The position numbers and the translations under genes are program-made. From Neocallimastix lanati (nom. inval.) (Eukaryota > Neocallimastigomycota > Neocallimastigomycetes > Neocallimastigales > Neocallimastigaceae), in NCBI GenBank assembly GCA_016946835.1, contig JACVTC010000119.1, positions 36,001-100,000 of the forward strand: a stretch of 64,000 bases of DNA. Reading direction: 5' to 3'. The notes beneath the pieces were generated by a model that saw only the letters and a program-made list of their open reading frames with translations, was not told the origin of the DNA and did not search any database. Shown one piece after another: positions 1 to 10,080 of this stretch; within the stretch, counting starts at the first letter, position 1; every line of letters starts with the position of its first letter.

Positions 1-680
1 TCTTTAAACGAGTGTCTACAATTAATTGCTTTATGACCTAACTCATAGCATCTAAAGCACATAATTTTATTATTCTTATTGTTTTTATTGCTATTTAATT
101 TATTCATTTTGCAATTATTATTATTCCATTTTTGATTATTATTCTTATAAATATTATTTAAATTTAAATTTAATTTCTTTTCAATTCTTTCAACTTTTTC
201 TGCATATTTGATAGCTTCTTTTATATCTTCGATTTCTTCTTCTAATATTCTTAAACAAGGATATATTTTGGACCTGATTGAATTAACATAATTATTAACA
301 GTAATTAATTTCTTTATATTACTATCAATATCATTATATTTTCTTAAGTATTTATAATTAAAATTACTAATTGATTCATTTGAATTAATTTTTAAATTAA
401 TTAAGTTCCAATATTTTACACTTGATGTCATTTCTAGATATTCTTCTAAGGCTATTTTTATTTCTTTTAAGCTAGGAACCTGATTATTTTTTTCCTTTAA
501 TTCATCAAGAACATACCTAATTTCTTTATTTACACATTCTTTACATAAAATAAATCTTCTTTCTTGTTCTTTTATATCCCATAATTCAAATGACTCGGTT
601 AATTCTTCTATCCATTCATTGATATCATTATTATAATTTTCTAATAATGGTAACGTACTTAATATCTTAAAAACATTCAT
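1..680 (-). CDS. gag: Gag of Ty3/gypsy retrotransposon (partial, 3' end off window)
   Basis: The reading frame is open from an ATG at 680 to the window edge (about 226 codons). It encodes a capsid/nucleocapsid protein that packages the element RNA into virus-like particles. The N-terminal half is acidic and helical, with a WIEEL...FELWDI opening that parallels the WISDL...LELYDI opening of the Gag at 7665-8810. The positions of the central YPC.R.LE segment also match. An Asn/Lys-rich linker precedes a CCHC zinc knuckle of the form CFRCYELGHKAINC (CX2CX4HX4C). No stop or frameshift is seen in the visible part. The start codon was chosen because it is the first ATG after the PBS leader and aligns with the start of the homologous Gag. 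Confidence 0.85.
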   Translation of the reverse strand, partial: MNVFKILSTLPLLENYNNDINEWIEELTESFELWDIKEQERRFILCKECVNKEIRYVLDELKEKNNQVPSLKEIKIALEEYLEMTSSVKYWNLINLKINSNESISNFNYKYLRKYNDIDSNIKKLITVNNYVNSIRSKIYPCLRILEEEIEDIKEAIKYAEKVERIEKKLNLNLNNIYKNNNQKWNNNNCKMNKLNSNKNNKNNKIMCFRCYELGHKAINCRHSFK

Positions 681-894
681 CTTTAAAAATTTTATTTATT
701 CTTATATATATTTTTTATTACAATTTTCTAATTCAATTTAATATTATTATAACTATTACTATTATAATTATTAATAACTAATTTAAACTAATTAAATTCT
801 TTTTATATATATACTAAATAATATTTATTATATATTTATTATGTAGATGTATTATTTTATTAATATTATTTTCATATTATTTTGCTATTGTCAC

Positions 895-911
895 GCCCGG
901 ATTCTCCACCA
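895..911 (-). other. Primer-binding site (minus-strand DNA priming)
   Basis: On the minus strand this reads TGGTGGAGAATCCGGGC, four bases downstream of the LTR end. It begins with the TGG complementary to a tRNA CCA tail. The identical 17-mer occurs at the same place in both full-length copies, so three elements use the same primer tRNA. The implied tRNA would have a 5' acceptor strand GGAGAAT. Neither tRNA gene in this window has it. Confidence 0.8.
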
Positions 912-915
912 AATT

Positions 916-1587
916 TGATACGGTATATTTTAAATATTCGTATTTATAATAGTTTTGGGCGCTACACTGGGGAATTGTATTAAATTATATATTCTAATAA
1001 TAATATTAATTATTTTATTTAATTATTTAAAATTTTTATTTTAGGATATTTGTTTTGTAATATTTTATTTTTATTTTATTTTATTTTATTTTATTTTATT
1101 TTATTTTATTTTATTTTTATCATATTAATTAACTATTAATAATTATAATTTAATTATAATATTCTACAATTAATTACTTAAACAACTAATTTTATTAAAA
1201 CTAATAACTAAACTACTATCTTAACTAATTAAAACATTTTTCTTATATTAAATCAACTATTACTAATTAACATATATCAATAATTTATTAACAAAAACAT
1301 TTTTTTTTTTTTTTATAATATTTTTATATATTTTTTTTTTTTATAATTATTATCTCTATATTAAATCATAATTGTTATATTTTATATAAACATTAATATA
1401 AAAGTTTATATTATAATAATTAAATTTTATACTATAATAATATTATTTTATATGATTTATAATTAATATAATTCATCATTTTTATATAATTAATTTTATA
1501 ATAATATATATTTTACAAACTTTATATAATTAATATAATTTAATAATAATTTTAAAATATCATTATTTTTCTTTTCATCTTGTATCA
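916..1587 (-). repeat. 5' LTR of the left-edge Ty3/gypsy element
   Basis: A 672-bp LTR bounded by TGATAC and GTATCA. It contains a (TTTTA)n run around 1066-1117. Its outer end touches TTAC, the presumptive target-site bases shared with the neighbouring element. Only this one LTR lies in the window. Confidence 0.7.
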
Positions 1588-1591
1588 TTAC

Positions 1592-2186
1592 TGATACAAT
1601 ATAAGTAATAAAGTATCAGATTTCTATTTATAACGAGGTCGAGCAAATAGGGAATTTGTAAAATAATATATTCCAACTCAAAGATAATAAATAATAATTT
1701 ACACAAATAATAAAATTTATTTATTTCCTTTTAAATCTTGTTTTTATTTATTTATTTAATTTTACATAAATTATTACAATTATATTTTAAATTCCTCTGA
1801 ATATAATAATTATTAACTATTTCTAATAATTCAATTTATATTAATATCTTAATAATAATTTTACTTATAATTGTAGGATTCAACTCTTATCCTTTAACTA
1901 TAAGTAATTACTTAATTATTTAAACTAAACTATAAGTTCTCTAAAACTATTATTTTACTCAATTAGAATTTTTAAAACAACAAGAAAAACTCTCTCTTTA
2001 ACTTTTATTTCATTCTCTTCTTTTAAATTTATTAATTAATTTTATCTTGAATATTATTGGCTGTCTAATTAATTTTAATCTATTTATATAATGATTTAGT
2101 ATTATATTGTAATTATTTTTCACTATATTATTATAGGATTTTCTCTTTTGTTAATTTTCTTGCGTATTTCTAGCTGTATTGTATCA
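1592..2186 (-). repeat. 3' LTR, Ty3/gypsy copy 1
   Basis: A 595-bp LTR with 10-bp inverted ends (TGATACAATA ... TATTGTATCA). By eye it matches the LTR at 9178-9772 base for base. On the element strand it is preceded by AAGTGGGGGCG, a likely polypurine tract for plus-strand priming. Confidence 0.92.
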
Positions 2187-2256
2187 AAACGCCCCCACTT
2201 AGTCTTGACTTCGTCCCTTGAAGTCTATTACTTGGGTATTTAGATACAATTTATAT

Positions 2257-2301
<45 letters not shown>

Positions 2302-2337
2302 TAATGATTTATAAGATATTTATAAGATATATAAAAA

Positions 2338-2375
<38 letters not shown>

Positions 2376-2403
2376 AAATTTATACTGGTTTACAAAATAT
2401 AAA

Positions 2404-2441
<38 letters not shown>

Positions 2442-2888
2442 GTAAGTCATTATTTTATTTTTGTTATATATATTGAATAATTTTAACTTAACTTTGAAAT
2501 TGAAATTGAAATGAGATTTTGAAATTTAAAATTGAATTATTAATTTATTATTATTCTAAATATTTATATAGATGTATTTATAATTTTCTTATGTATATTG
2601 TTTATATCTTAACGTGTCATTCATAATGTGATTTATTTGCGTTGTCATTTAAAATAAAATATATAAATAATAATAAAAGAAAATAATTGAATCTTGTATT
2701 GTGGTTTAACTATTATTAGAGTGTTAAGTATATATATATCTTCTCAATTATTAATATTAATAATATTATTTATCATTATTATTATGATATTATTTATTTT
2801 CCAAAATAAATTATTTTTAAATTATTTTTCTATGTATATATATTATATCTTTGTTATTCATAAAGTGTCGTAATAAATTATATTATAC

Positions 2889-3126
2889 TATTATACTATA
2901 TATCATTTATTTTATTATCTATCTCATATTATATTACCTAAGTCCTATATAAATTTGTTTATACTATATATCATTTATTTTATTATCTATCTCTTATTAT
3001 ATTACCTAAGTCCTATATAAATTTGTTTATACTATATATCATTTATTTTATTATCTATCTCTTATTATATTACCTAAGTCCTATATAAATTTGTTTATAC
3101 TATATATCATTTATTTTATTATCTAT
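2889..3126 (-). repeat. 68-bp tandem repeat in retrotransposon 3' noncoding region
   Basis: Three complete units of 68 bp plus part units, each containing the block ATTACCTAAGTCCTATATAA. The sister element carries only about two units at 55137-55280, so repeat number differs between otherwise near-identical copies. Confidence 0.85.
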
Positions 3127-3346
3127 TATATATATTGTTTTATATATTTTGTTCTATTATATATATTATCCTTTCTTATATCTTATTACTATTATCCTAT
3201 ATGTTATTATACTATTTATTTATTTATTTATTATACTATTATATACTTATTTATTCATTAAATATTTTTATTATTTATTGTATATGATTACTGTTGTTTA
3301 TTTATATATATACTATCCTATTATTGATTATTACTATTCAATTTAC

Positions 3347-3383
<37 letters not shown>

Positions 3384-3405
3384 ATTATTATTATTATTAT
3401 TATTA

Positions 3406-3437
<32 letters not shown>

Positions 3438-3457
3438 ATTATTATTATTATTATTAT

Positions 3458-3492
<35 letters not shown>

Positions 3493-3579
3493 TTTTTTTA
3501 TTTTTTTTATTTTTTTTTTTTTCAATTAATTAATTAATAATGATTTATAAAATATATATATATTTATACGTTATATATT

Positions 3580-6500
3580 TTATTCTTCATCATCTTCTAT
3601 ATTTATTTCCGTGAAGTATGGAATAATGTTCTTCAAATGGATGTTTCTATCAGCAACTTCTCCTGTAATTGGGTCACAAACGGATACAGTGTTTAATTCT
3701 TGTTTTATAATCTTCAAAGGACCTATAAAGAATGGGTCGAGTTTTCTTCTGTTAAACACCTTCACTAGTACCAAGTCACCAGGTTTATAATTGCTCTTTA
3801 AACGTCTAATTTGTTTTCTTCTGTCCATCCAAAGTTTATTCGCGGTCTCAATGTTTCTAATAGCTTCCCGGATCCATCTATCATGGGTAATGAACTTCCT
3901 TAATATATATTCTTCTTCGTTTTCGAATTCGTTTCTCCGGTCTATATTCAAAGATAATTCAAAAGGCTGAAGATCTCTACGGCCATACAATAATTCGAAA
4001 CTACTGTGTTTCGTTACTTCGCTTTTGCTCGTTCTTAGTGCCCATAACGCGCTATATAGTGTTTCATCCCATTGTTTATCGTTCTCACCCAGTAGTCTAA
4101 GGTATTTACAGATCTCACGGTTGCGGTTTTCCACCTCCCCGTTTGAGGCAGGATGATATGTTGCAATGTATTGCACATATACATCATGCAAATCCAAAAA
4201 TGCTTTTGTCTTATCCGATACGAATTGTGGACCATTATCGGTAACCAAAACTTCAGGAATTCCATGACGCGAGAACACCGACTTTAAAAACCTAATAACG
4301 TCTTCGGATTCAGTAGATTTAAGTGGCTCAGCTTCAGTCCACTTTGTAAAATAGTCTACAAGTACAATTATATATTTATTTCCGTTTTTGGTGAGAGGAA
4401 GGGGCCCAACCAGATCTAATCCAACTCTGGAGAATGGATATCCTGGTGGTGTCGCAATATTTTCAGTGTAGTGGTTAAGTGGTTGTCGTCGACAAGTTTG
4501 ACACTTATGACAACATTTAATGAAGTTAGTTATATCTTGTTTCATGTTCATCCAGTAATAGTCTCTCATTAAACGATAATAAGTCTTATAAATTCCTTCA
4601 TGTCCTATGTTATGTGCTGCATTAATAAGTTTTATTTGTTCAGTTTTATCTTTAATAATCCTTCTGAGCTTACCACCTTGTTTATAATACTCAATACCAT
4701 TTATATTAATAATTTTCTTTTTAATAAATTCTCTCATATATGTGTTAATAGTATCAGAGTCCGAATCCGCAACAACATTAGAAGGTAAATTATTATTAGT
4801 AGTAATTATATTAATAGTTTCTACAGGTTGATCCGAAGCAGGTTTGTAAGAAGAAATATTATTCATAATTAAATCATTATTATTAATATTATTATTATCA
4901 TCATTATTAACTGCTACCATTCTTGATAGTGCATCAGCAACAAAATTATTTTTGCCTTCTTCATATGCTACTTGAACATTTAAAATACTGAGTTCAGTAA
5001 TCCATTTCAAGTGACGGCTGTTGGTTGGTTCTCTCTTAGCAAATATATATACAAGTGGTTTATGATCAGTATAAACCATTGTATTAAACGGGCTTCCAGA
5101 AATATATGGTTTAAACTTTTGAACACAGTGATAAACTGCTTTTCCTTCAAGGTCTGTTATGCTATAGTTAAGTTCTGAGTTGGATAAGGTACGACTTTCA
5201 AAGTAAATTGGGACTTCTATACCATCTTGGTTCTTTTGTAACAATACACCTCCTAGACCATCACGAGAAGCGTCAGTTCTAATAATAAACGGTTTTGAAT
5301 AATTAGGAGCTATTAAAATAGGTGCTTCAATTAGCTTATTCTTTAATAAATGAAATGAATTAGTGCAATCTTCAGTCCAACAAAAAGGTGCGTCTTTCTT
5401 CAATAGTTGATATATAGGCTTTGCAATCATGACGAAATTTTTAATAAATTTTCTATAATACGAAACTGCTCCTAAAAACGACCTTACCTGTTTTAAATTC
5501 TTCGGAGGTAGCCATTGTGATATAACCTTTACCTTGTCATTTAAAGGAGATAATCCTTTTGTCGAAAGCAAATGCCCTAAGATTTTGACTTCAGTTTTAA
5601 AGAAAGAACATTTTTCTAAATTTATTTTTAATTCATTTTCTTGTAAAATTGTAAATACCTTATGTAAGTGACAAATATGTTCATCTAAAGACTTTGAAAA
5701 TATAATTAGATCATCAATATACACGAACATGCAGTCTCCTATTAAATCAAAGAAGATACGATTCATCTCTCTTTGAAAAGTGGCGGGGGCATTGCAAAGT
5801 CCAAAGGGCATTACACGGAAGTTGTAGTTGCCAAACATAGTTGTAAAAGCGGTTTTATCCTTATCGGCTGTATCCATGGGAATCTGGTGATATCCAGAGT
5901 ACAAATCAATAGTGGATAGAATTTTTATGTTATCACCAGCTAATGATAGAATATCGTCAATAAGAGGTAAAGCATACGAATCTTTTATAGTTAAATCATT
6001 TAATTTCCGATAATCTACACATAACCTCCAATCTTTATTCTTTTTTGGGACTAAAACAATTGGTGAAGACCATTGGGAAGAGGATGGTTCGATAAGCCAG
6101 TCTCTAATTAGTTTCTTCAATATTTTCTTTAAAGCTATTGTTTGATTTTTGGTTAATCGATAGGCTCTTTGTTTTATGGGTCTTGACCCAGGTAATAAAT
6201 TTATTTTATGTGGGAATAACTTTGATTTTCCCAATTCGTCGGTTTTTAAAGCTAATATATTAATAAATTTTTGAAACATTTCTTTAACTTCTTTTTGAAC
6301 ATTAGATGGTAATGAATTAACAGTTTTATCAATTATTTCATTTTTATTTGGTTTAGGATCTTCTTGCTTATTAAGGTCTGTGTTATTTACCACTAAGGTG
6401 CACAATAAGGGCTGAGGATCTAAATCTTCTGTATTAACATTATCATCTTGATTCATGGGACGAGTGTCATATTGTAGATCTGATAGTTTATGGTAATTAT

Positions 6501-7473
6501 TATTGTTATCAACATAGTACAGAGTATCATTAACAAAATCTAAAATAAATCTATTCTTTTTTAAAGAATCAACTCCAATTAATATGTCAAATAAATTATC
6601 CTTTTCTATTATTCTGAAATAATCTTTGAATGATTTGTTCCCAATTGTTATTTCTAATTCTATAATTTCGGATTGTACGGATGTTTCGGAACAGGCTTGT
6701 ACTATGGTTTCATTGATAGTTTCTAAGGTAGGTTTGTTAATTTTTAATTTTTGTAAAGCTGAGCGAGTAATTATATTAAGACTCGCACAAGTGTCCAAAA
6801 ATATTTCAGTATTGGCACCTTCTACTTTTCCTTTTGTTTTACTAATTTTAAATTTACTAAATATTGATAATAGAGTGCTTGTAGAATTTCTAGGATTTAA
6901 TTTTAAAGCTTTCGAAAAGGCTGCCCTAAACTTCGGAAATAAATCAAGTAAGTGTACTAATTTAGTATTAATTTCAGTAGAAGCTATTTCTTTAACTAAA
7001 TCTTCTATCAGATATTCGTCAAATTCTTCTACTAATTTTATGTGCCTCTCTTTATTTTCTTCTTTATTATTCATTTTATTATCACCTTGTGTAGGACTAT
7101 CTAAAATTTCTTGTGCTCTTTTTAATTTATTAGATTTCTTCACACTCCTGATATTCTTTTCGGTAATAAAGGAAGGATCTAGGTAGTTTAATTTTTTTGT
7201 CTCATTAATAGGTAAGTCATCATTATTCTCAATTTGGTTATTACCTTTTTGAATTTCATTGTTATCATTCTCATTATATATTGAAGTATTATTACTCTCA
7301 TTAGTATTTTTATTAAAATCTTGATTGCTTTTTTCAGACATTAAGACATCTTCTTCGCCCTTGTCTGATATAGTATTACTTTTTAATTTATTTAATTTAT
7401 TGTTTTGTTTATTAGTATTAGTTAATTGTTTATTTTTATTATTTGAACTCACTAAATGATTATTATGATTCAT
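3580..7473 (-). CDS. pol: Pol polyprotein (PR-RT-RNaseH-IN) of Ty3/gypsy copy 1
   Basis: The open frame from the first ATG after an early stop gives 1297 aa. Domain order is Ty3/gypsy: aspartic protease (active site LDTCAS, where DTG is usual), reverse transcriptase (VDYRKLN, palm YIDD), RNase H (RTDAS, YTDHK), then integrase with an HX3H...CX2C zinc finger and a D,D-35-E core (GLDLVG, VTDNGP, NGEVENR). No chromodomain follows; the C-terminus is acidic. The native pol frame begins upstream inside gag and would be entered by -1 frameshifting. In this copy TAA at 7629-7627 (CAA in the sister copy) interrupts that frame nine codons after the ATG at 7653. Gag-Pol fusion is therefore blocked, and this frame would need internal initiation. 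Confidence 0.93.
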   Translation of the reverse strand: MNHNNHLVSSNNKNKQLTNTNKQNNKLNKLKSNTISDKGEEDVLMSEKSNQDFNKNTNESNNTSIYNENDNNEIQKGNNQIENNDDLPINETKKLNYLDPSFITEKNIRSVKKSNKLKRAQEILDSPTQGDNKMNNKEENKERHIKLVEEFDEYLIEDLVKEIASTEINTKLVHLLDLFPKFRAAFSKALKLNPRNSTSTLLSIFSKFKISKTKGKVEGANTEIFLDTCASLNIITRSALQKLKINKPTLETINETIVQACSETSVQSEIIELEITIGNKSFKDYFRIIEKDNLFDILIGVDSLKKNRFILDFVNDTLYYVDNNNNYHKLSDLQYDTRPMNQDDNVNTEDLDPQPLLCTLVVNNTDLNKQEDPKPNKNEIIDKTVNSLPSNVQKEVKEMFQKFINILALKTDELGKSKLFPHKINLLPGSRPIKQRAYRLTKNQTIALKKILKKLIRDWLIEPSSSQWSSPIVLVPKKNKDWRLCVDYRKLNDLTIKDSYALPLIDDILSLAGDNIKILSTIDLYSGYHQIPMDTADKDKTAFTTMFGNYNFRVMPFGLCNAPATFQREMNRIFFDLIGDCMFVYIDDLIIFSKSLDEHICHLHKVFTILQENELKINLEKCSFFKTEVKILGHLLSTKGLSPLNDKVKVISQWLPPKNLKQVRSFLGAVSYYRKFIKNFVMIAKPIYQLLKKDAPFCWTEDCTNSFHLLKNKLIEAPILIAPNYSKPFIIRTDASRDGLGGVLLQKNQDGIEVPIYFESRTLSNSELNYSITDLEGKAVYHCVQKFKPYISGSPFNTMVYTDHKPLVYIFAKREPTNSRHLKWITELSILNVQVAYEEGKNNFVADALSRMVAVNNDDNNNINNNDLIMNNISSYKPASDQPVETINIITTNNNLPSNVVADSDSDTINTYMREFIKKKIININGIEYYKQGGKLRRIIKDKTEQIKLINAAHNIGHEGIYKTYYRLMRDYYWMNMKQDITNFIKCCHKCQTCRRQPLNHYTENIATPPGYPFSRVGLDLVGPLPLTKNGNKYIIVLVDYFTKWTEAEPLKSTESEDVIRFLKSVFSRHGIPEVLVTDNGPQFVSDKTKAFLDLHDVYVQYIATYHPASNGEVENRNREICKYLRLLGENDKQWDETLYSALWALRTSKSEVTKHSSFELLYGRRDLQPFELSLNIDRRNEFENEEEYILRKFITHDRWIREAIRNIETANKLWMDRRKQIRRLKSNYKPGDLVLVKVFNRRKLDPFFIGPLKIIKQELNTVSVCDPITGEVADRNIHLKNIIPYFTEINIEDDEE

Positions 7474-7643
7474 TGCTGTTGTTTGTATAGGAATTGGATT
7501 GTTCTTTAATATTTCTCTTCTAGATGGTGTAAGACTCTTACTTTTTGTTTTGGTATTCTTGATGGCGGTAGCAATGACTTCAGGTGAGTTGTTAATTATT
7601 GGAAGTGTCTTTGGGTTATTTTCTACTTAGTTGGTTTGTTTAC

Positions 7644-7677
7644 TGGGAGTCATCCTTCTCCCAATTATTGGTTTAAA
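7644..7677 (-). promoter_or_regulatory. Programmed -1 ribosomal frameshift site, gag-pol overlap (copy 1)
   Basis: The heptamer TTTAAAC (7677-7671 on the minus strand) is in gag phase T TTA AAC, two codons before the gag stop. A 7-nt spacer follows, then a stem TGGGAG (7663-7658) pairing with CTCCCA (7649-7644) around an 8-nt loop. Slippage by -1 enters the pol frame exactly. The same arrangement is conserved in the sister element at 50632-50665. Confidence 0.8.
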
Positions 7678-8807
7678 TGGCTAGTACTACTTGATGCTTT
7701 TTCTTCCATTTCTGCAAGTTGTTTAAAGGAATAGGGGCAATCCGTAAATTTGTGTCCCGGTTGTGAGCAACGGAAACAGATAAGTCGTTTATTTAAATTA
7801 TTACCAAAATTGGAAGTATTAACCTCCTTAATTTGATTATTATTTTTGTTATCACCATTTAAGTTAGTGATCGACATGAGATTATTTCCAGGGGTAAAGG
7901 CCGCAATATTTCGTTTGTTATTACCGTAAGATTGATTATTATTTTCCATATAGTTTCTATAGTTATTAAAATTTTGACTGTTATATTTTGAATTAGTATT
8001 ATTATTAATTCCATTTACATTATTATAAGTATTTCCATTGAGGTTTTTATTATTATAATAATTATTATAGTTATTATAATATTGACTATTATTATTATTA
8101 TCTTTATATCCATAAGTGTTATAATTATTATAATTAGGATTAAAATATCTCTGGATGCCACGACGACGGGATTGTCCTACTAAAAATCCTTGATAGAATG
8201 GGTGATTCATAATCGATAAACCTCTGTTATTCTGAGCTATCATCAAATTATTACTATGATAATTATTTTCATTGAATGAAACTGTATTCATCTCTCTCTC
8301 TGTTTCTTCTGCAACCTCAGCTACCTTGTAAGCTTCGCTTAATGTTTCACATTCAGCCTCCAATACTCTTGAGCAAGGATACATTCGAGTTTTTATTGCA
8401 TTTATGTAGTCTTTTACGGAGACAAATTGTTGACGGTCTCTGCTTAGCCTGTGATATAATCTTTTATGTCTATAATTAAATTTTTTTATTGTTTCATTGT
8501 TACTAATTTTTAAATCCTTTAGAATAGAACATTTATCATTTTCAGTGATGTTTAAGTATTCTTCGATGCACGATTGAATTTGCTTGAGGGAAGGATATTT
8601 CACTTCATTTCCCTTTTTCACTTTAAGAGAATTCAAATCTCCATGTACATCTTCATCTGTGGCTTCTAATACCCAAATGAAGATCTTTCTTGGTTCGACG
8701 ATGTCATATAATTCTAGGGTTTTAGCTAAGTCGCTAATCCAAGTATCAACGTCTTTGTCATAATCGTTCAAGCGAGGTAGAACCCTTTGTAACTTTTCGG
8801 CATCGAT

Positions 8808-8810
<3 letters not shown>
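7665..8810 (-). CDS. gag: Gag of Ty3/gypsy copy 1 (intact)
   Basis: A 381-aa Gag: an N-terminal helical capsid-like region (to about residue 175), a long Asn/Tyr-rich linker (about 180-330), and one CCHC zinc knuckle CFRCSQPGHKFTDC at residues 345-358. It assembles particles and binds the element RNA. The start follows the 5' LTR, the PBS and a leader ending in a poly-T tract. Stop TAA at 7667-7665. This is the unbroken version; the sister copy at 49498 has a one-base insertion. The last codons (CAT TTA AAC CAA TAA) contain the frameshift heptamer feeding pol. Confidence 0.93.
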
Positions 8811-8848
<38 letters not shown>

Positions 8849-9152
8849 AATGTTAATGTAAATTGTTAAATGTAGAATTAAGAATAGGTAGAATATTTGT
8901 AATTAAATTTTTATATTATTGATATATTATATAATATGATTAATAAAGTATTTTATTTGTAAAAAAAAAATTTTAAAAAAAGAAAATAAAGAAAAATAAA
9001 ATAAGATAAAATAAAATAAAAAAAAATCTAAATTTTTTTTTTTTTTTTGAAAGGCTTGTTTTATTAGAAAGAAATTAAATCAATATTATTCAAACTATTA
9101 TTTAATTATTATTATTTTCTTTTCATTGTTTTCATATTATTTTATTTTGCTC

Positions 9153-9169
9153 GCCCGGATTCTCCACCA
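9153..9169 (-). other. Primer-binding site, Ty3/gypsy copy 1
   Basis: On the minus strand TGGTGGAGAATCCGGGC, eight bases after the 5' LTR end. It is identical to the sites at 895-911 and 49150-49166. Confidence 0.85.
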
Positions 9170-9177
9170 AAAATTTA

Positions 9178-9772
9178 TGATACAATATAAGTAATAAAGT
9201 ATCAGATTTCTATTTATAACGAGGTCGAGCAAATAGGGAATTTGTAAAATAATATATTCCAACTCAAAGATAATAAATAATAATTTACACAAATAATAAA
9301 ATTTATTTATTTCCTTTTAAATCTTGTTTTTATTTATTTATTTAATTTTACATAAATTATTACAATTATATTTTAAATTCCTCTGAATATAATAATTATT
9401 AACTATTTCTAATAATTCAATTTATATTAATATCTTAATAATAATTTTACTTATAATTGTAGGATTCAACTCTTATCCTTTAACTATAAGTAATTACTTA
9501 ATTATTTAAACTAAACTATAAGTTCTCTAAAACTATTATTTTACTCAATTAGAATTTTTAAAACAACAAGAAAAACTCTCTCTTTAACTTTTATTTCATT
9601 CTCTTCTTTTAAATTTATTAATTAATTTTATCTTGAATATTATTGGCTGTCTAATTAATTTTAATCTATTTATATAATGATTTAGTATTATATTGTAATT
9701 ATTTTTCACTATATTATTATAGGATTTTCTCTTTTGTTAATTTTCTTGCGTATTTCTAGCTGTATTGTATCA
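9178..9772 (-). repeat. 5' LTR, Ty3/gypsy copy 1
   Basis: A 595-bp LTR with TGATACAATA/TATTGTATCA ends. It lies 15 nt from the first base of tRNA-Gly, so the element promoter and the tRNA gene are divergent. Confidence 0.92.
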
Positions 9773-9787
9773 TTACCATTGAGAGGA

Positions 9788-9858
9788 GCGTTAATAGTAT
9801 AGAGGTAGAATATTTGCCTTCCAAGCAAATGGCCCGGGTTCGATTCCAGGTTAACGCA
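9788..9858 (+). tRNA. tRNA-Gly (anticodon UCC)
   Basis: A 71-nt cloverleaf without CCA: acceptor GCGTTAA pairs with TTAACGC, discriminator A. Anticodon stem TTTGC/GCAAA encloses loop CTTCCAA, giving anticodon TCC. The T-arm is CCGGG-TTCGATT-CCAGG with one mismatch, and the D-stem is weak. Internal Pol III promoter boxes are visible (A-box region TAGTATAGAGGTAG, B box GGGTTCGATTCC). Two Ty3/gypsy insertions occupy the site just upstream. No intron. Confidence 0.9.
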
Positions 9859-9861
9859 GTA

Positions 9862-9865
9862 TTTT
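9862..9865 (+). terminator. Pol III terminator of tRNA-Gly
   Basis: A TTTT run four bases after the tRNA 3' end, with a second TTTT at 9871-9874 as backup. Short T-runs just after a tRNA gene are the normal Pol III stop. Confidence 0.6.
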
Positions 9866-10027
9866 ATAAGTTTTCTTTTGTAATTGATTATTCAATGTGT
9901 TTAAAGAAATGTTAAGGTTCGATGATATTTATATATACACAAATTTTTACTATTTTTAATTTTACCTTTAATATTATTTATTAGTCATTTATTATTTATT
10001 TATTTATTTATGATTATATAATCATAT

Positions 10028-10080
<53 letters not shown>

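Larger units (their letters stand above)
1..1587 (-). mobile_element. Ty3/gypsy retrotransposon, 5' part only (runs off left edge)
   Basis: This is the 5' end of an LTR retrotransposon read on the minus strand: LTR (1587 to 916), primer-binding site (911 to 895), leader, then gag from 680 to the window edge. It is a different subfamily from the two full-length copies in the window. Its LTR sequence is unrelated by eye apart from the TGATAC/GTATCA ends, but the PBS is the same and the Gag is homologous. It ends four bases (TTAC) before the LTR of the next element, so the two elements abut at one target site. Seen in sequence: LTR ends, PBS, Gag zinc knuckle. Inferred: pol lies beyond the edge. 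Confidence 0.8.
1592..9772 (-). mobile_element. Full-length Ty3/gypsy retrotransposon, copy 1
   Basis: An 8181-bp element with two 595-bp LTRs that look identical by eye, which implies recent insertion. Order on the minus strand: 5' LTR, PBS, gag, -1 frameshift site, pol (PR-RT-RNaseH-IN), about 1.4 kb of T-tract-rich noncoding DNA with 68-bp repeats, a G-run polypurine-like tract, 3' LTR. Both flanks share TTAC (1588-1591 and 9773-9776; five bases ATTAC if the terminal A is counted as target), consistent with a 4-5 bp target duplication. The 5' LTR lies 15 nt upstream of tRNA-Gly, the placement known for Ty3 at Pol III start sites. An in-frame stop early in pol makes this copy probably non-autonomous. 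Confidence 0.93.

Noticed and set aside
2199-3533. Open frames rich in Lys, Phe and Ile (2199-2450, 3149-3349, 3294-3533)
   Set aside because: They are produced by poly-T and (ATT)n tracts in the retrotransposon 3' noncoding region; the sister element shows different tract lengths.
6626-7186. 186-aa frame antisense to pol (also 51123-51683 in copy 2)
   Set aside because: It is conserved only because pol is conserved; no domain, no independent start context.
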